Below, one piece after another: positions 50,834-59,363 of a DNA stretch of 64,000 nt. Source of the DNA: an uncultured Eubacteriales bacterium (GTDB lineage Bacteria; Bacillota; Clostridia; UBA1381; UMGS1253); contig CABUKE010000001.1 of assembly GCA_902492065.1 (NCBI GenBank), forward strand, positions 310,001-374,000. Reading direction: 5' to 3'. The translations under genes were made by a program, and so were the position numbers. The notes below the pieces were generated by a model. That model saw only the letters and a program-made list of their open reading frames with translations, was not told the origin of the DNA and searched no databases. Each line of letters begins with the position of its first letter. The stretch's first letter is position 1.

Positions 50834-51679
50834 ATGATGTTGCGGACAAAGTTACTGTTGATGTTTAATAAATGCTTTAAAGCGCCGGTCCATCCGTTCA
50901 ACCTACAGCGTGAGGGTGTAAAGTCCTATGCGATGTGGCAGTACGAAAAGGGTGCAGACACGATCAAGTTTTATCTTAAAAAGTATAGCATAGAGGAGAT
51001 GTTTGCCGGCAAGACGGTGGCCGATATCGGGTGCGGTGCAGCGGGGAAGTCACTCTACTACGCGGCAAACGGTGCGGAAAAGGTGTACGGCGTAGAAATC
51101 TTGGAAAAGTACCGGGCAGAGGCGGACAAACTTGCGTCCGAGCTGGGGCTGGCCGACCGGTTCGAGTTTATATGTGCAGACGCGGCGAGATTGCCGTTTG
51201 CTGACAACAGCATTGACACGATGATTATGAACGACGCTATGGAGCATGTGGACGAGCCGGAGGCTGTCCTGCGCGAGTGTCGGCGGGTACTGCGTCCGGG
51301 CGGGCGGCTGTATGTGAACTTTCCGCCGTATCACCACCCGTTTGGCGCGCATTTGAGCGATTTAATCTATATTCCGTGGGTTCAGCTGTTTTTCCCGGAG
51401 AAGGTGCTGATTGAGGCGTATAAGGAGCTGGCAAAGACGTGCCCGGACGGGCAGGAACGGATTGACTTCCGGATTTCAAAGCGAAAGGATGGCACAGAGT
51501 ATTTTTCCTACATCAACCATATGACAATCAAACGCTTTGAGCGCATTTTGCGCACCGAACAGATTGCGCCGGCCTATTATCACCACGAACCGCTGCGCGG
51601 CATGTTCCGGCAGCTATGCCGCCTGCCGCTTCTGCGGGAAATGCTGGTGAAGATGGTCGTTTGCGTTATCGAGAAATAA
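50834..51679 (+). CDS. SAM-dependent methyltransferase (class I)
   Basis: This 281-residue class I methyltransferase has the SAM-binding loop VADIGCGAAGKSLYYAA near residue 60, the acidic ribose site YGVEI, and the post-motif RLPFADNSIDTMIMNDAMEH near 125, followed by RECRRVLRPGGRLYVNFPP. The acceptor is unknown; small molecules or quinone-like lipids are common substrates. The ATG at 50834 follows GGAGAG; a TTG further upstream in frame is less likely. Its promoter carries the palindrome described at 50728, suggesting control by the divergent ribbon-helix-helix protein. Confidence 0.85.
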   Translation: MMLRTKLLLMFNKCFKAPVHPFNLQREGVKSYAMWQYEKGADTIKFYLKKYSIEEMFAGKTVADIGCGAAGKSLYYAANGAEKVYGVEILEKYRAEADKLASELGLADRFEFICADAARLPFADNSIDTMIMNDAMEHVDEPEAVLRECRRVLRPGGRLYVNFPPYHHPFGAHLSDLIYIPWVQLFFPEKVLIEAYKELAKTCPDGQERIDFRISKRKDGTEYFSYINHMTIKRFERILRTEQIAPAYYHHEPLRGMFRQLCRLPLLREMLVKMVVCVIEK

Positions 51680-51774
51680 AGGGGAAGTGTATTTGCTGAA
51701 CTTTGGCAAGGCTTGTATTAAGCTGCTTTTTCTAATCAATAAAATTTGTACGCATAGGAAAGAGGAAAAATAGA

Positions 51775-52314
51775 ATGAGCAAAAATGTTTTGGTGATTAC
51801 ATCCAGTTACCGAAAGGGCAGCAATTCGGAAGAATTAGCAAATTATTTCATAAAAGGCGCAAAAGACAATGGAAATCAAGTCGAAAAAGTCCGGTTATGT
51901 GAGAAACATATTAAGTTTTGTATAGGTTGTTTAGCCTGTCAAAAAACAGGAAAATGTGTTTTGAAAGATGATGCGGCAGAAATTGTCAACAAAATGAGGA
52001 AAGCGGAGGTAATTGCTTTTGCAACGCCGATTTATTACTATGAACTGTCAGGCCAGATGAAAACATTGCTGGACAGGTCGAACCCGCTGTTCAATACAGA
52101 ATATGCCTTTCGGGATATTTATCTTTTGACGGCTGCTGCTGAGGATGAAAAGGATACAGATGCAACGGCTATCGGGGGACTGAACGGCTGGATTTCGTGT
52201 TTTGAACATGCAAAACTTGCGGGAACCATATTTGCTGGCGGAGTGGAAAGCGCGGGGGATATTAACGGGCATCCGGCGCTTGCAGCTGCTTACAATATGG
52301 GAAAAGCAATTTAA
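51775..52314 (+). CDS. Iron-sulfur flavoprotein (NADPH-dependent FMN reductase fold)
   Basis: This 179-residue flavodoxin-like protein starts VLVITSSYRKGSNSEELANY, the FMN-phosphate loop, and carries the compact cluster motif CIGCLACQKTGKC (CX2CX2CX5C) near residue 45, which binds a [4Fe-4S] cluster in Isf-type flavoproteins. ATPIYYYELSGQMKTLLDR near residue 85 is the second FMN contact. It probably carries electrons in the cytosol. Codon use is visibly more A/T-rich than the neighbouring genes, hinting at a different origin. The ATG follows AAAGAGG. It stands alone and ends in a bidirectional terminator. Confidence 0.87.
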   Translation: MSKNVLVITSSYRKGSNSEELANYFIKGAKDNGNQVEKVRLCEKHIKFCIGCLACQKTGKCVLKDDAAEIVNKMRKAEVIAFATPIYYYELSGQMKTLLDRSNPLFNTEYAFRDIYLLTAAAEDEKDTDATAIGGLNGWISCFEHAKLAGTIFAGGVESAGDINGHPALAAAYNMGKAI

Positions 52315-52334
52315 TATAATGCCGCATAAATAAT

Positions 52335-52362
52335 AGCGCCGCAGCCTTTTGGCTGCGGCGCT
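52335..52362. terminator. Bidirectional terminator between convergent genes
   Basis: AGCGCCGCAGCC pairs with GGCTGCGGCGCT around a TTTT loop, giving a very stable stem. T-rich sequence follows on both strands. Confidence 0.85.
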
Positions 52363-52380
52363 TTGCCGTATTTATTTGCT

Positions 52381-55300
52381 TTATTTTTGCAGATTGAACC
52401 GAATTTCTTTAATTGCGTTCCAATCGCTGGTATTATTGCCCTTTGCTACGTACTTGATGTATTTTGCTGTTACAGGCGTGGGGAACGTAAAGGTTTCACT
52501 TTCGGTCTTGCCATTGCCCGCTCCATCCGTAATTACAGGCGTAAAGTTTACGCCGTCTGTGGAGGCCAAAACGTCAAAGTACGCGATACGTTCGGTCGCT
52601 TTGTTCAGATAAATAAGCATTGACTCAATCGTATATTCCTGATCAAATTCATACACAATCCATTCGTCAGTGCCCTCTACCGACCATACCGTACTGAGGT
52701 CGCCGTCGAACGAATACTCGCCGACCTCGCCGTTAAAGTCACCGCTTGTTTCGCAGCCAATAATCGACGCAATGGTTTCATCCTGATTCGGCGGTATGAT
52801 AATTCCGGGCGTAATCAGAACGCTCTGTGAGAACGGATCCCACTCAACCTTTGCGTTAAATGCCTCGGAAACAAAGCGTACCGGAACCACAAAACGGTCG
52901 TTATGGATGGTCGCCGTAACGTCAAGCGCCTGTTCCGCACCGTCAATATAAGCAACATTGCTGCCCTCGGTAATCGTTACCACGCGGCCGTCCTTGCTTG
53001 CTGTAGCAGTTGCGGTGGATTCGTCCCAATCTACCTCTGCTTCCAAAGCTTCAAAGATTGCGCGCATCGGAACGAGGGTCCGGTCGCCTTCAAGATAAGC
53101 CGGAACATCCGAGTAGATGTACATACCGCCGACTTTAATGCCGATTGTTTCAACATCCTGCAATACGGGGTTTATTTCATCGCGCGTTGCATTGGTGTCC
53201 TTGTACGTGAGCGTTACCGTACCTGCCGGTGCGGTGAAGTATGCTACGCCGCCTTCCTCAGTTACGATTACGTCCTCGCCGGTGCTTACTGTCCAAGTAC
53301 CTGCCGTCAGACCTGCAACAAACATTTTGTAATCGCCGCTGCCCGGTACGTCAAAGGAGAGTGAACCGGAAATGCGGTCTTTATCCTTTGCAAATACTGC
53401 TACACGGTTCGAGATAACTGCGCCGGCATAGTTGTCGCCCTCAATAAGCGTGCTTTCAAGGTCAGCCGCTGTTGTATCAGCGTCAGAAACCGTCATAACA
53501 TTCAGGAAGTAGTCGGTTTTGTTTGCCTCGGCCGGAGAAACCTCCACGCGGCCCCAGCCAACTTCAGCAGCCGCATTTGCGGTTCCAGTATACTCGTAGT
53601 TTGTGTCACCAATCATGAACTGCTGGCCTTCGCCGCCGATTTTCGTAATGTCAACCGACTTTGGAAGCAGAGTTTCATTTACCATGCGGCCGTTATAGTC
53701 CCCGTCTGTCCGGGTTACGATAATCTTGTTGCCGTCTACCTGCGGCTCTTCCTGCATGTGCAACAGCCAGCTCTTCTGGAAGTTTTCGTTCGTGCTTGTT
53801 ACCTTGTCCATGACAATGAACGTCGCCGGGTGGTCGCTGTCCTCGAGCGGCAGGAATACCATGCTGCGCAGAACTTCGTCCACCTTTTCCGAATATGCAT
53901 CCGTGATATCGCCGGCAAGGTAGCTGTACTCCGGCGTTACCGGGTCGGGGCCAAACTCGTGCGCGGTTACGCTTGCGCGCTGGTAGCCTTCGTTCATCCA
54001 CTGTTCCATGTTGACCGGCTCTGCGCCGTTCATTGGTGTTTTCTGGCCGCCGTCGTTTGCAACAGTGCCATAGTAATCCATCTTCTCATCCGGGTCATAA
54101 ATGGTAAGGATGTTATGCGCAATGCCGCGCTTATGGTAGTTATAGTCATGCTTGGAGCCGTAGCCAGAACCATAGTAACCGGACTCGCTTGCCAGAATAC
54201 CCTTATAGTAAATCTGGAAGTTACCCGAGTCGAGATGCTCATGGTTTGATGCCCAACGCTCGCCGATCTTCATGTAAGCAATTGCATCTGGAGAATCATA
54301 GCCATCACTCCAGCCTGTGCGCGCAATCATGGCGCCGTTCGGGCTGCCAAAGTAACGGGTGAGCGGAAGTGCTACGTTCGACTTGCCCTGCAGGTTCGGA
54401 TCATTCAAAATCAGGTGCATGGTCGGCGTATATGCGCCTTCCGTATCCTCCGGGAAACTTGCCAGGTTTGGCGAGCATTTTTCCGCCTCGCGCTTCAGGT
54501 ATGGATCATTGTAGTATGCCGACCCGTACAAAAGTGTGGACAGATAGCTCGGCCAGAAGCTGGAACGCTGGTTGCCGTACTCGTTAAAGTCGTCGCCGGT
54601 GCGGATATTCTGCCCGTCCGGACGGCGGCGATACAGCAGCTCATAAAATACGCTGTGGAAATCGTCCGAGAAAACATCCACACCGCTCATGCGCTTGAAC
54701 ATGAATGCGCAGATAATGTCGTTCCCGTATCTTGCATAGGAGCTGCCCTGATGGTAGCTGCCCGACTGATAGTAGTAGTTTCTCGGCTCGATATATTCAT
54801 CAAAGAAGCGACCAGCTACATAATTGTAAATGTCAGGCTGCTCATCATAGGTCGCAATTGCAAACGACATCAGATGGACGAGAAGCTGTCCCTCTGCACC
54901 GTGGCCGACGATAACGCCCATTTTATTCGGCGGATAGCCAATCGACAAATAAGACGCATGTGATGCTGTGTTAGCAATCAAAAGCGTTTTATCGTCGTCG
55001 CTGAGCAGGTTGTAACACCAGTCATAAACCTTGCCGACCGTCATAATCATACGGCCATATGCGCGGACAGCGAACTGGTCGTTTACAAAGTCTGCCGTTG
55101 CAAGTGCGTTCTTTATCATAGCGATTGCAGACTTTCCGTGTTCCGCATTGCCGTTAATGGCGTAGTCGTACGCCTTTGCCTCGATTGCGTTAAATACCTG
55201 ATAATCGAAGTTGCTCTTTCCTGCTTCCGGAGCTGGAAGCGTACCGTCGGAGTCATAGTTCATCGACTTTTCCCAAGCCGCTTTTGCAGCCGCATTCTGT

Positions 55301-56529
55301 TCCGCGTCAAGATTTGCCTTCAGCGTCGGAATGTCTGCCTCAGTAAAAAGCAGGCGCGGATGCGACGGAGGCGGTGTGATGGATGGCAGCGGATAGTCGC
55401 CGCTCGGCAGCGTCGACACGGATGCCTGGGTCGGGTCTGGGTCCATCCCCTCCGGGTTAAATGCCTTGTTACTTGTTACAATGAATTTGTCAATGTTAAT
55501 ATTATAGCTCTGGCGCGCAATCAGCCGAACCATGCCAATGCCTCCAGCCGCGTTGACAGTCACCGTTGCAAGCTTTGTCCAGGCAAATTCCTCTGGTGTA
55601 CCCTGAATGACAAAATATTTGTACGGGTCTGAGCCGGTCGAGAGGAATATGCTGTTGCCGGAAGAGTTTTCCTGCGTAGCCGTGCTACGCATCCAGACGT
55701 TGTATGTCCCTGGTGCATCTGCAACAAAAGAGAGGTCAATGTCTGCATCCTGTGTTGCAGGCGGTTCGTTTTTGTCCTCGGTCTGAACGCCGAGTGCCTT
55801 TCCGCCGGAGGCCGCTTCATTTTTCACTTCCGCGAAACGGGTCTTATTGTACGCCATGTCCTCCGCTTCTACAATTGCGTTGCCTTTTTCTGTTTTAATG
55901 GCAACCTTATCCGCAGACGGTGTGCTGACCGGAGAGGGGGTCGGCGTTGCTTCTGCAAGACCGAGCGAAACGTCGTCCGGCTTAAAAGACGTATCGTTTG
56001 TGATGATGAAGCGGTCAAACGCAATCCCCATCATCTGCCGTACACGCAGACGTGCGTAGCCTGTTTCGCCTGCTGCAACATTCATGCTGCAAAGCTTTGT
56101 CCAAGCCGGCTCGTCTGGTTCGCCCTCGATTTTTGTCCAACTATAAGGCTGATCCGGGCCTCCGTAGGAAAAATAAACGCTCTGGCCGGCCATGTTGGAC
56201 ACGGAAGCAGTATTACGCATCCAAATCGTGTATGTACCGCCGACGTCAGCTTTAAAACTGAGGTCAATGTGTGCCTCGGCATCAGGGGCCGGTTCGGCCT
56301 GATCCTCCGCCGGGACACTGAGTGCTTTCCCGTTCGAATACAGGTCCTTGTCCTTGACCAGCTTCAGCTTGTCCTTGTTGTAATCGGTGTCCTCAGCCTC
56401 AAAGTCGAGGTAGCCGTCCTTTGTCTCCATGTTCAGCGCGGCGCTCGTCCAAACCATGCCGGATGGCAGGATTGTCAGGAGCATTGCAATGCTGAGCAGA
56501 CAGCAAAGGATTTTGCTCATCTTTCTCAT
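52381..56529 (-). CDS. Secreted heparinase II/III-type polysaccharide lyase, multidomain
   Basis: The 1382-residue protein has a signal peptide (residues about 1-31), then two related beta-sandwich carbohydrate-binding modules at about 38-178 and 215-355 (paired motifs GGTYTIWMRNTAS and PGTYNVWMRSTAT), joined by a Thr/Pro/Ser linker. A heparinase II/III-like catalytic part runs from about 390 to 1000: an alpha-toroid starting HPRLLFTEADIPTLKANL and a beta-sandwich with NHEHLDSGNFQIYYKG near 765. A copper-amine-oxidase-N-like pair covers 1130-1245, and an F5/8-type-C-like module ends the protein. It should cleave a uronate-containing polysaccharide outside the cell; the substrate is not evident. 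The start has AAGGAGG, and the promoter is at 56567-56594. Confidence 0.85.
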   Translation of the reverse strand: MRKMSKILCCLLSIAMLLTILPSGMVWTSAALNMETKDGYLDFEAEDTDYNKDKLKLVKDKDLYSNGKALSVPAEDQAEPAPDAEAHIDLSFKADVGGTYTIWMRNTASVSNMAGQSVYFSYGGPDQPYSWTKIEGEPDEPAWTKLCSMNVAAGETGYARLRVRQMMGIAFDRFIITNDTSFKPDDVSLGLAEATPTPSPVSTPSADKVAIKTEKGNAIVEAEDMAYNKTRFAEVKNEAASGGKALGVQTEDKNEPPATQDADIDLSFVADAPGTYNVWMRSTATQENSSGNSIFLSTGSDPYKYFVIQGTPEEFAWTKLATVTVNAAGGIGMVRLIARQSYNINIDKFIVTSNKAFNPEGMDPDPTQASVSTLPSGDYPLPSITPPPSHPRLLFTEADIPTLKANLDAEQNAAAKAAWEKSMNYDSDGTLPAPEAGKSNFDYQVFNAIEAKAYDYAINGNAEHGKSAIAMIKNALATADFVNDQFAVRAYGRMIMTVGKVYDWCYNLLSDDDKTLLIANTASHASYLSIGYPPNKMGVIVGHGAEGQLLVHLMSFAIATYDEQPDIYNYVAGRFFDEYIEPRNYYYQSGSYHQGSSYARYGNDIICAFMFKRMSGVDVFSDDFHSVFYELLYRRRPDGQNIRTGDDFNEYGNQRSSFWPSYLSTLLYGSAYYNDPYLKREAEKCSPNLASFPEDTEGAYTPTMHLILNDPNLQGKSNVALPLTRYFGSPNGAMIARTGWSDGYDSPDAIAYMKIGERWASNHEHLDSGNFQIYYKGILASESGYYGSGYGSKHDYNYHKRGIAHNILTIYDPDEKMDYYGTVANDGGQKTPMNGAEPVNMEQWMNEGYQRASVTAHEFGPDPVTPEYSYLAGDITDAYSEKVDEVLRSMVFLPLEDSDHPATFIVMDKVTSTNENFQKSWLLHMQEEPQVDGNKIIVTRTDGDYNGRMVNETLLPKSVDITKIGGEGQQFMIGDTNYEYTGTANAAAEVGWGRVEVSPAEANKTDYFLNVMTVSDADTTAADLESTLIEGDNYAGAVISNRVAVFAKDKDRISGSLSFDVPGSGDYKMFVAGLTAGTWTVSTGEDVIVTEEGGVAYFTAPAGTVTLTYKDTNATRDEINPVLQDVETIGIKVGGMYIYSDVPAYLEGDRTLVPMRAIFEALEAEVDWDESTATATASKDGRVVTITEGSNVAYIDGAEQALDVTATIHNDRFVVPVRFVSEAFNAKVEWDPFSQSVLITPGIIIPPNQDETIASIIGCETSGDFNGEVGEYSFDGDLSTVWSVEGTDEWIVYEFDQEYTIESMLIYLNKATERIAYFDVLASTDGVNFTPVITDGAGNGKTESETFTFPTPVTAKYIKYVAKGNNTSDWNAIKEIRFNLQK

Positions 56530-56566
56530 ATAGGTTCCTCCTTCATTGGGTATAAGTTACAACATA

Positions 56567-56594
56567 ATTCTATCACAGGTCATACAATAGTCAA
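56567..56594 (-). promoter_or_regulatory. Promoter of the heparinase-type lyase gene
   Basis: On the minus strand TTGACT (56594-56589) and TAGAAT (56572-56567) are 16 bases apart, 37 bases before the start codon. Confidence 0.65.
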
Positions 56595-56763
56595 TAACGC
56601 AATATTACCCTAAAATATAATGTTTTGACCAAAATGGCGAAATATGGGAGGATATGGAACAAAAAAGAGAGTTTTAAAGAAAAAAGGGAAATAATTTTTA
56701 AGGGCAGAAACTATCGCTTGACTTTTTTCGCATTCTATGTAAAAATAGAAACGAGGTGGTTTC

Positions 56764-57321
56764 TTGCGTATTATTGCTGGCAAAAAGCGCGGAATGAAAC
56801 TCTCCGGCTTTGAAGGGGAGGCGATTCGCCCTACGGCGGATCGGGTAAAAGAGAATATGTTTAACCTGATTGCACCGCATGTTACAGACGCGGAGGTACT
56901 CGATTTGTTTGCCGGTACAGGCGCGCTGGCGATCGAGGCGCTGAGTCGCGGCGCGGCACATGCCGTATTGTGCGAGCAGGCGCGCCCATCGCTGGGGATT
57001 ATCCGGAAAAATCTCGATAAAACAGGATTTATCGGACAAAGCTCCGTTGTGGAAGGCGACAGTTTTACATTTTTATCCCGGAACCAAAAGCAATTTGACC
57101 TAATATTTTTGGACCCGCCTTATAATACGGGTATGCTTTCAAGGGCACTGCACCTGATTGGCAGTCGGAAATGTCTTTCGCCGGATGGAATTGCCGTCGC
57201 AGAATGTGACGGAACGGAACGGCCGGGGGAGATTGATGGTCTGAAACTTATTAAGGAACGCCGTTACGGTAGGAGTTACATTTTGATTTACATGGCAGAT
57301 GGAAGGGAATCGGTCTTATGA
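56764..57321 (+). CDS. rsmD: 16S rRNA (guanine-966-N2)-methyltransferase RsmD
   Basis: RsmD methylates guanine 966 of 16S rRNA during 30S assembly. The start MRIIAGKKRGMKL and the TADRVKENMFNLI stretch are typical. The SAM loop is VLDLFAGTGALAIEALSRGA near residue 45, and the catalytic motif is FLDPPYN near residue 115. The protein has 185 residues and starts with TTG after GAGGTGG. Its end overlaps coaD (ATGA), a conserved gene pair. Confidence 0.95.
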   Translation: MRIIAGKKRGMKLSGFEGEAIRPTADRVKENMFNLIAPHVTDAEVLDLFAGTGALAIEALSRGAAHAVLCEQARPSLGIIRKNLDKTGFIGQSSVVEGDSFTFLSRNQKQFDLIFLDPPYNTGMLSRALHLIGSRKCLSPDGIAVAECDGTERPGEIDGLKLIKERRYGRSYILIYMADGRESVL

Positions 57322-57809
57322 AAATAGCGGTATATCCGGGTAGCTTTGACCCGGTGACAAACGGGCATCTTGATGTGATACAGCGCAGTGCGAAGGTGTT
57401 CGATAAAGTAATTGTAGGCGTGTTGGATAACGCGGCAAAAAAGCCTGTCTTTACCTCACAGGAGCGGGAGGAAATGCTCCGTCAGGTGACGGCAGGGATT
57501 GAAAACGTGGAGGTCTACAGTTTTTCGGGGCTGCTGGTTGACTTCATGAAGCGGTTTGACTCTGCGGTGATTATTAAAGGGCTGCGGACGATTTCTGACT
57601 TTGAGTATGAGTTTCAAATGGCGCTGCTCAATAAGTCGCTGAATCCGGATGTAGAGACCTTTTTTATGATGACAGACTCGAAATATTCGTATATCAGCTC
57701 CAGCATGGTAAAAGAAGTGGCAAGATGGGGCGGAAGTATTGACGAATTTGTTCCATGTGATATAATAGAAGTAATAAATAGAAGACTTTCCGGGGAAAAC
57801 AGACAATAG
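57318..57809 (+). CDS. coaD: Phosphopantetheine adenylyltransferase
   Basis: CoaD joins 4'-phosphopantetheine and ATP to dephospho-CoA, the next-to-last step of CoA synthesis. The nucleotidyltransferase motif is GSFDPVTNGHLDVI near residue 9 (TxGH), and the ISSSMVKEVA motif is near residue 128. The 163-residue length is exact for the family. It is coupled to rsmD by a 4-base overlap. Confidence 0.97.
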   Translation: MKIAVYPGSFDPVTNGHLDVIQRSAKVFDKVIVGVLDNAAKKPVFTSQEREEMLRQVTAGIENVEVYSFSGLLVDFMKRFDSAVIIKGLRTISDFEYEFQMALLNKSLNPDVETFFMMTDSKYSYISSSMVKEVARWGGSIDEFVPCDIIEVINRRLSGENRQ

Positions 57810-57875
57810 GATAAATTTGGTATGGGTTTTGCGCAGACGCATACCGTAAGACGGAAGAACGGAGGATAGAGCGGT

Positions 57876-58346
57876 ATGGAAGTTTTGGAAATCATAGACA
57901 TGTTGGAAGATGTGGTTGAAAAATCTATGGCGATTCCGTTTGCGGGCAGGGCGGTTGTCGACCGTGAGGAATTACTTGACCTGATACAGGAAATCCGTCT
58001 GAATCTGCCGGGCGACTTAAAGCAGGCAAAATGGGTCAAGGAGGAGCGGCAGAGGATTTTAGACGAGGCAAACAAAGAGGCTGAGTCGATCATGAAAAAC
58101 GCAGAAGAAAAGATGGCGAGCATGATTGACGATCATGAGATTACGCAGAAGGCGTATGCGCAGGCAAATCAAATCATTGCGGCGGCGCAGAACAATGCGC
58201 GTGAGCTGCGGCTTGGCACGCGCCAGTATGCCGACGACGTAATGGCAAGCCTTGAGGCGCATATTGCAAAAGTTGCGGAAACTGTGCATGAGAACAGGCG
58301 CGAGCTCAATGAAAAGCCGAAGGAAAAGACGGCGAATAAGGAATAA
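57876..58346 (+). CDS. Coiled-coil protein of unknown function linked to coaD
   Basis: This 156-residue hydrophilic protein is helical and largely coiled-coil from about residue 45 on (ERQRILDEANKEAESIMKNA, AQANQIIAAAQNNARELRLG), with heptads like those of V-type ATPase stalk subunits. The N-terminal 45 residues (MEVLEIIDMLEDVVEKSMAI) are more conserved in look. Similar proteins follow coaD in many Clostridia; their function is not known to me. The ATG follows ACGGAGGA. Confidence 0.6.
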   Translation: MEVLEIIDMLEDVVEKSMAIPFAGRAVVDREELLDLIQEIRLNLPGDLKQAKWVKEERQRILDEANKEAESIMKNAEEKMASMIDDHEITQKAYAQANQIIAAAQNNARELRLGTRQYADDVMASLEAHIAKVAETVHENRRELNEKPKEKTANKE

Positions 58347-58405
58347 CGGCAGCTTTTCCCACATACAATGTACCAATGGATTTTGGTAAAGGATGTGTAT
58401 GCGGG

Positions 58406-58900
58406 ATGGCGGGGAAATTTCATACGTTTAATATAAAAAATATTAAAGGACTGGTTTTTCAGATTGCGCTTCCGCTATTGGTCGGGGCTTTGTCCGCTTT
58501 TTTGAGCGGCGACCAGAAGGCTGTATACGGGGTGCTGACGCTTCCGCCATACGCGCCGCCAGGGTGGCTGTTCGGCGTGGTTTGGCCCGTGCTGTATGTG
58601 CTGATGGGCATAAGCGCCTATCTGGTGCAAAAGACGGACTTCTACGATGCGGGGAAAAAGCGGGCCTTTTTGTTTTACTATTTGCAGCTTGGCGTAAACT
58701 TTTTCTGGAGCATCTTTTTCTTTAAATTTCAGATGTATGCATTTTCATTTTGGTGGCTTGTGCTGCTGCTTGCACTGGTGATTGCGACGGCAGTCCTGTT
58801 TTACGACCGGAGCCGGGCGGCGGGATGGCTTATGCTCCCGTATGTGGCGTGGCTTTCCTATGCGGCGTATTTAAGCTATATGGTATGGATGCTCAACTGA
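58406..58900 (+). CDS. tspO: TspO/MBR-family membrane protein
   Basis: The protein has five hydrophobic helices and the family's aromatic-rich pattern: LTLPPYAPPGWLFGVVWPVL near the second helix and FWSIFFFKFQMYAFSFWWLV in the third and fourth. TspO proteins bind porphyrins and related tetrapyrroles. I chose the ATG at 58406 because the protein then starts close to the first helix as in relatives; the in-frame ATG at 58376 has no ribosome binding site, and the site for 58406 is itself weak, so the start is uncertain. Confidence 0.88.
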   Translation: MAGKFHTFNIKNIKGLVFQIALPLLVGALSAFLSGDQKAVYGVLTLPPYAPPGWLFGVVWPVLYVLMGISAYLVQKTDFYDAGKKRAFLFYYLQLGVNFFWSIFFFKFQMYAFSFWWLVLLLALVIATAVLFYDRSRAAGWLMLPYVAWLSYAAYLSYMVWMLN

Positions 58901-58913
58901 ACAGGCGACAATG

Positions 58914-58935
58914 GCTCCCGCATGGGAGCTTTTTT
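58914..58935 (+). terminator. Terminator after tspO
   Basis: GCTCCC pairs with GGGAGC around GCAT and is followed by a T run. Confidence 0.82.
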
Positions 58936-58937
58936 GT

Positions 58938-58966
58938 TTGACAATAGCTCCCGTGTGAGATATAAT
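58938..58966 (+). promoter_or_regulatory. Perfect-consensus sigma-A promoter
   Basis: TTGACA (58938-58943), 17 bases, TATAAT (58961-58966): an exact match to the consensus. It starts just after the tspO terminator and drives the YjbR-GNAT pair. AGCTCCC inside the spacer repeats the terminator arm. Confidence 0.9.
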
Positions 58967-58997
58967 CGGTTTATGATAGATGAATGGGGGCGTCGGG

Positions 58998-59363
58998 ATG
59001 GATTTGCGCAAACAGATTGTCGACTATTGCCTGACCTTGCCAGGCGCATATGAGGATTATCCGTTCGACGATTTTAACTGGACGGTCATGCGCCACGGAT
59101 ACAATAAGAAGGCGTTTGCCCTGATATTTGAGCGGATGGGCCATATTTGGGTCAATGTAAAGTGCGAGCCGGTCAAGGCGGAGTTCCTCAGAAGTATGTA
59201 TCAGAGTGTTGTACCGGCGTACCACATGAATAAAACGCATTGGAACAGTATTATTCTCGACGGCAGCGTGCCGGAAGATGCGGTCCGGGCGATGATTGCC
59301 GACAGCTATGCGCTGATCAGGCCGGAGCTTCGGCGAGACAGAAATGGGGAGGAAAAGAGATGA
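58998..59363 (+). CDS. YjbR/MmcQ-family protein
   Basis: This 121-residue CyaY-like-fold protein has the family's opening CLTLPGAYEDYPFDDFNWTV and the later VNVKCEP and NKTHWNSIILDGSVPEDAV. Members are called DNA-binding by similarity, but their function is not established. The ATG at 58998 follows GGGGGCGTCGGG; an earlier in-frame ATG at 58980 has no ribosome binding site. It overlaps the GNAT gene by 4 bases and shares the strong promoter. Confidence 0.82.
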   Translation: MDLRKQIVDYCLTLPGAYEDYPFDDFNWTVMRHGYNKKAFALIFERMGHIWVNVKCEPVKAEFLRSMYQSVVPAYHMNKTHWNSIILDGSVPEDAVRAMIADSYALIRPELRRDRNGEEKR

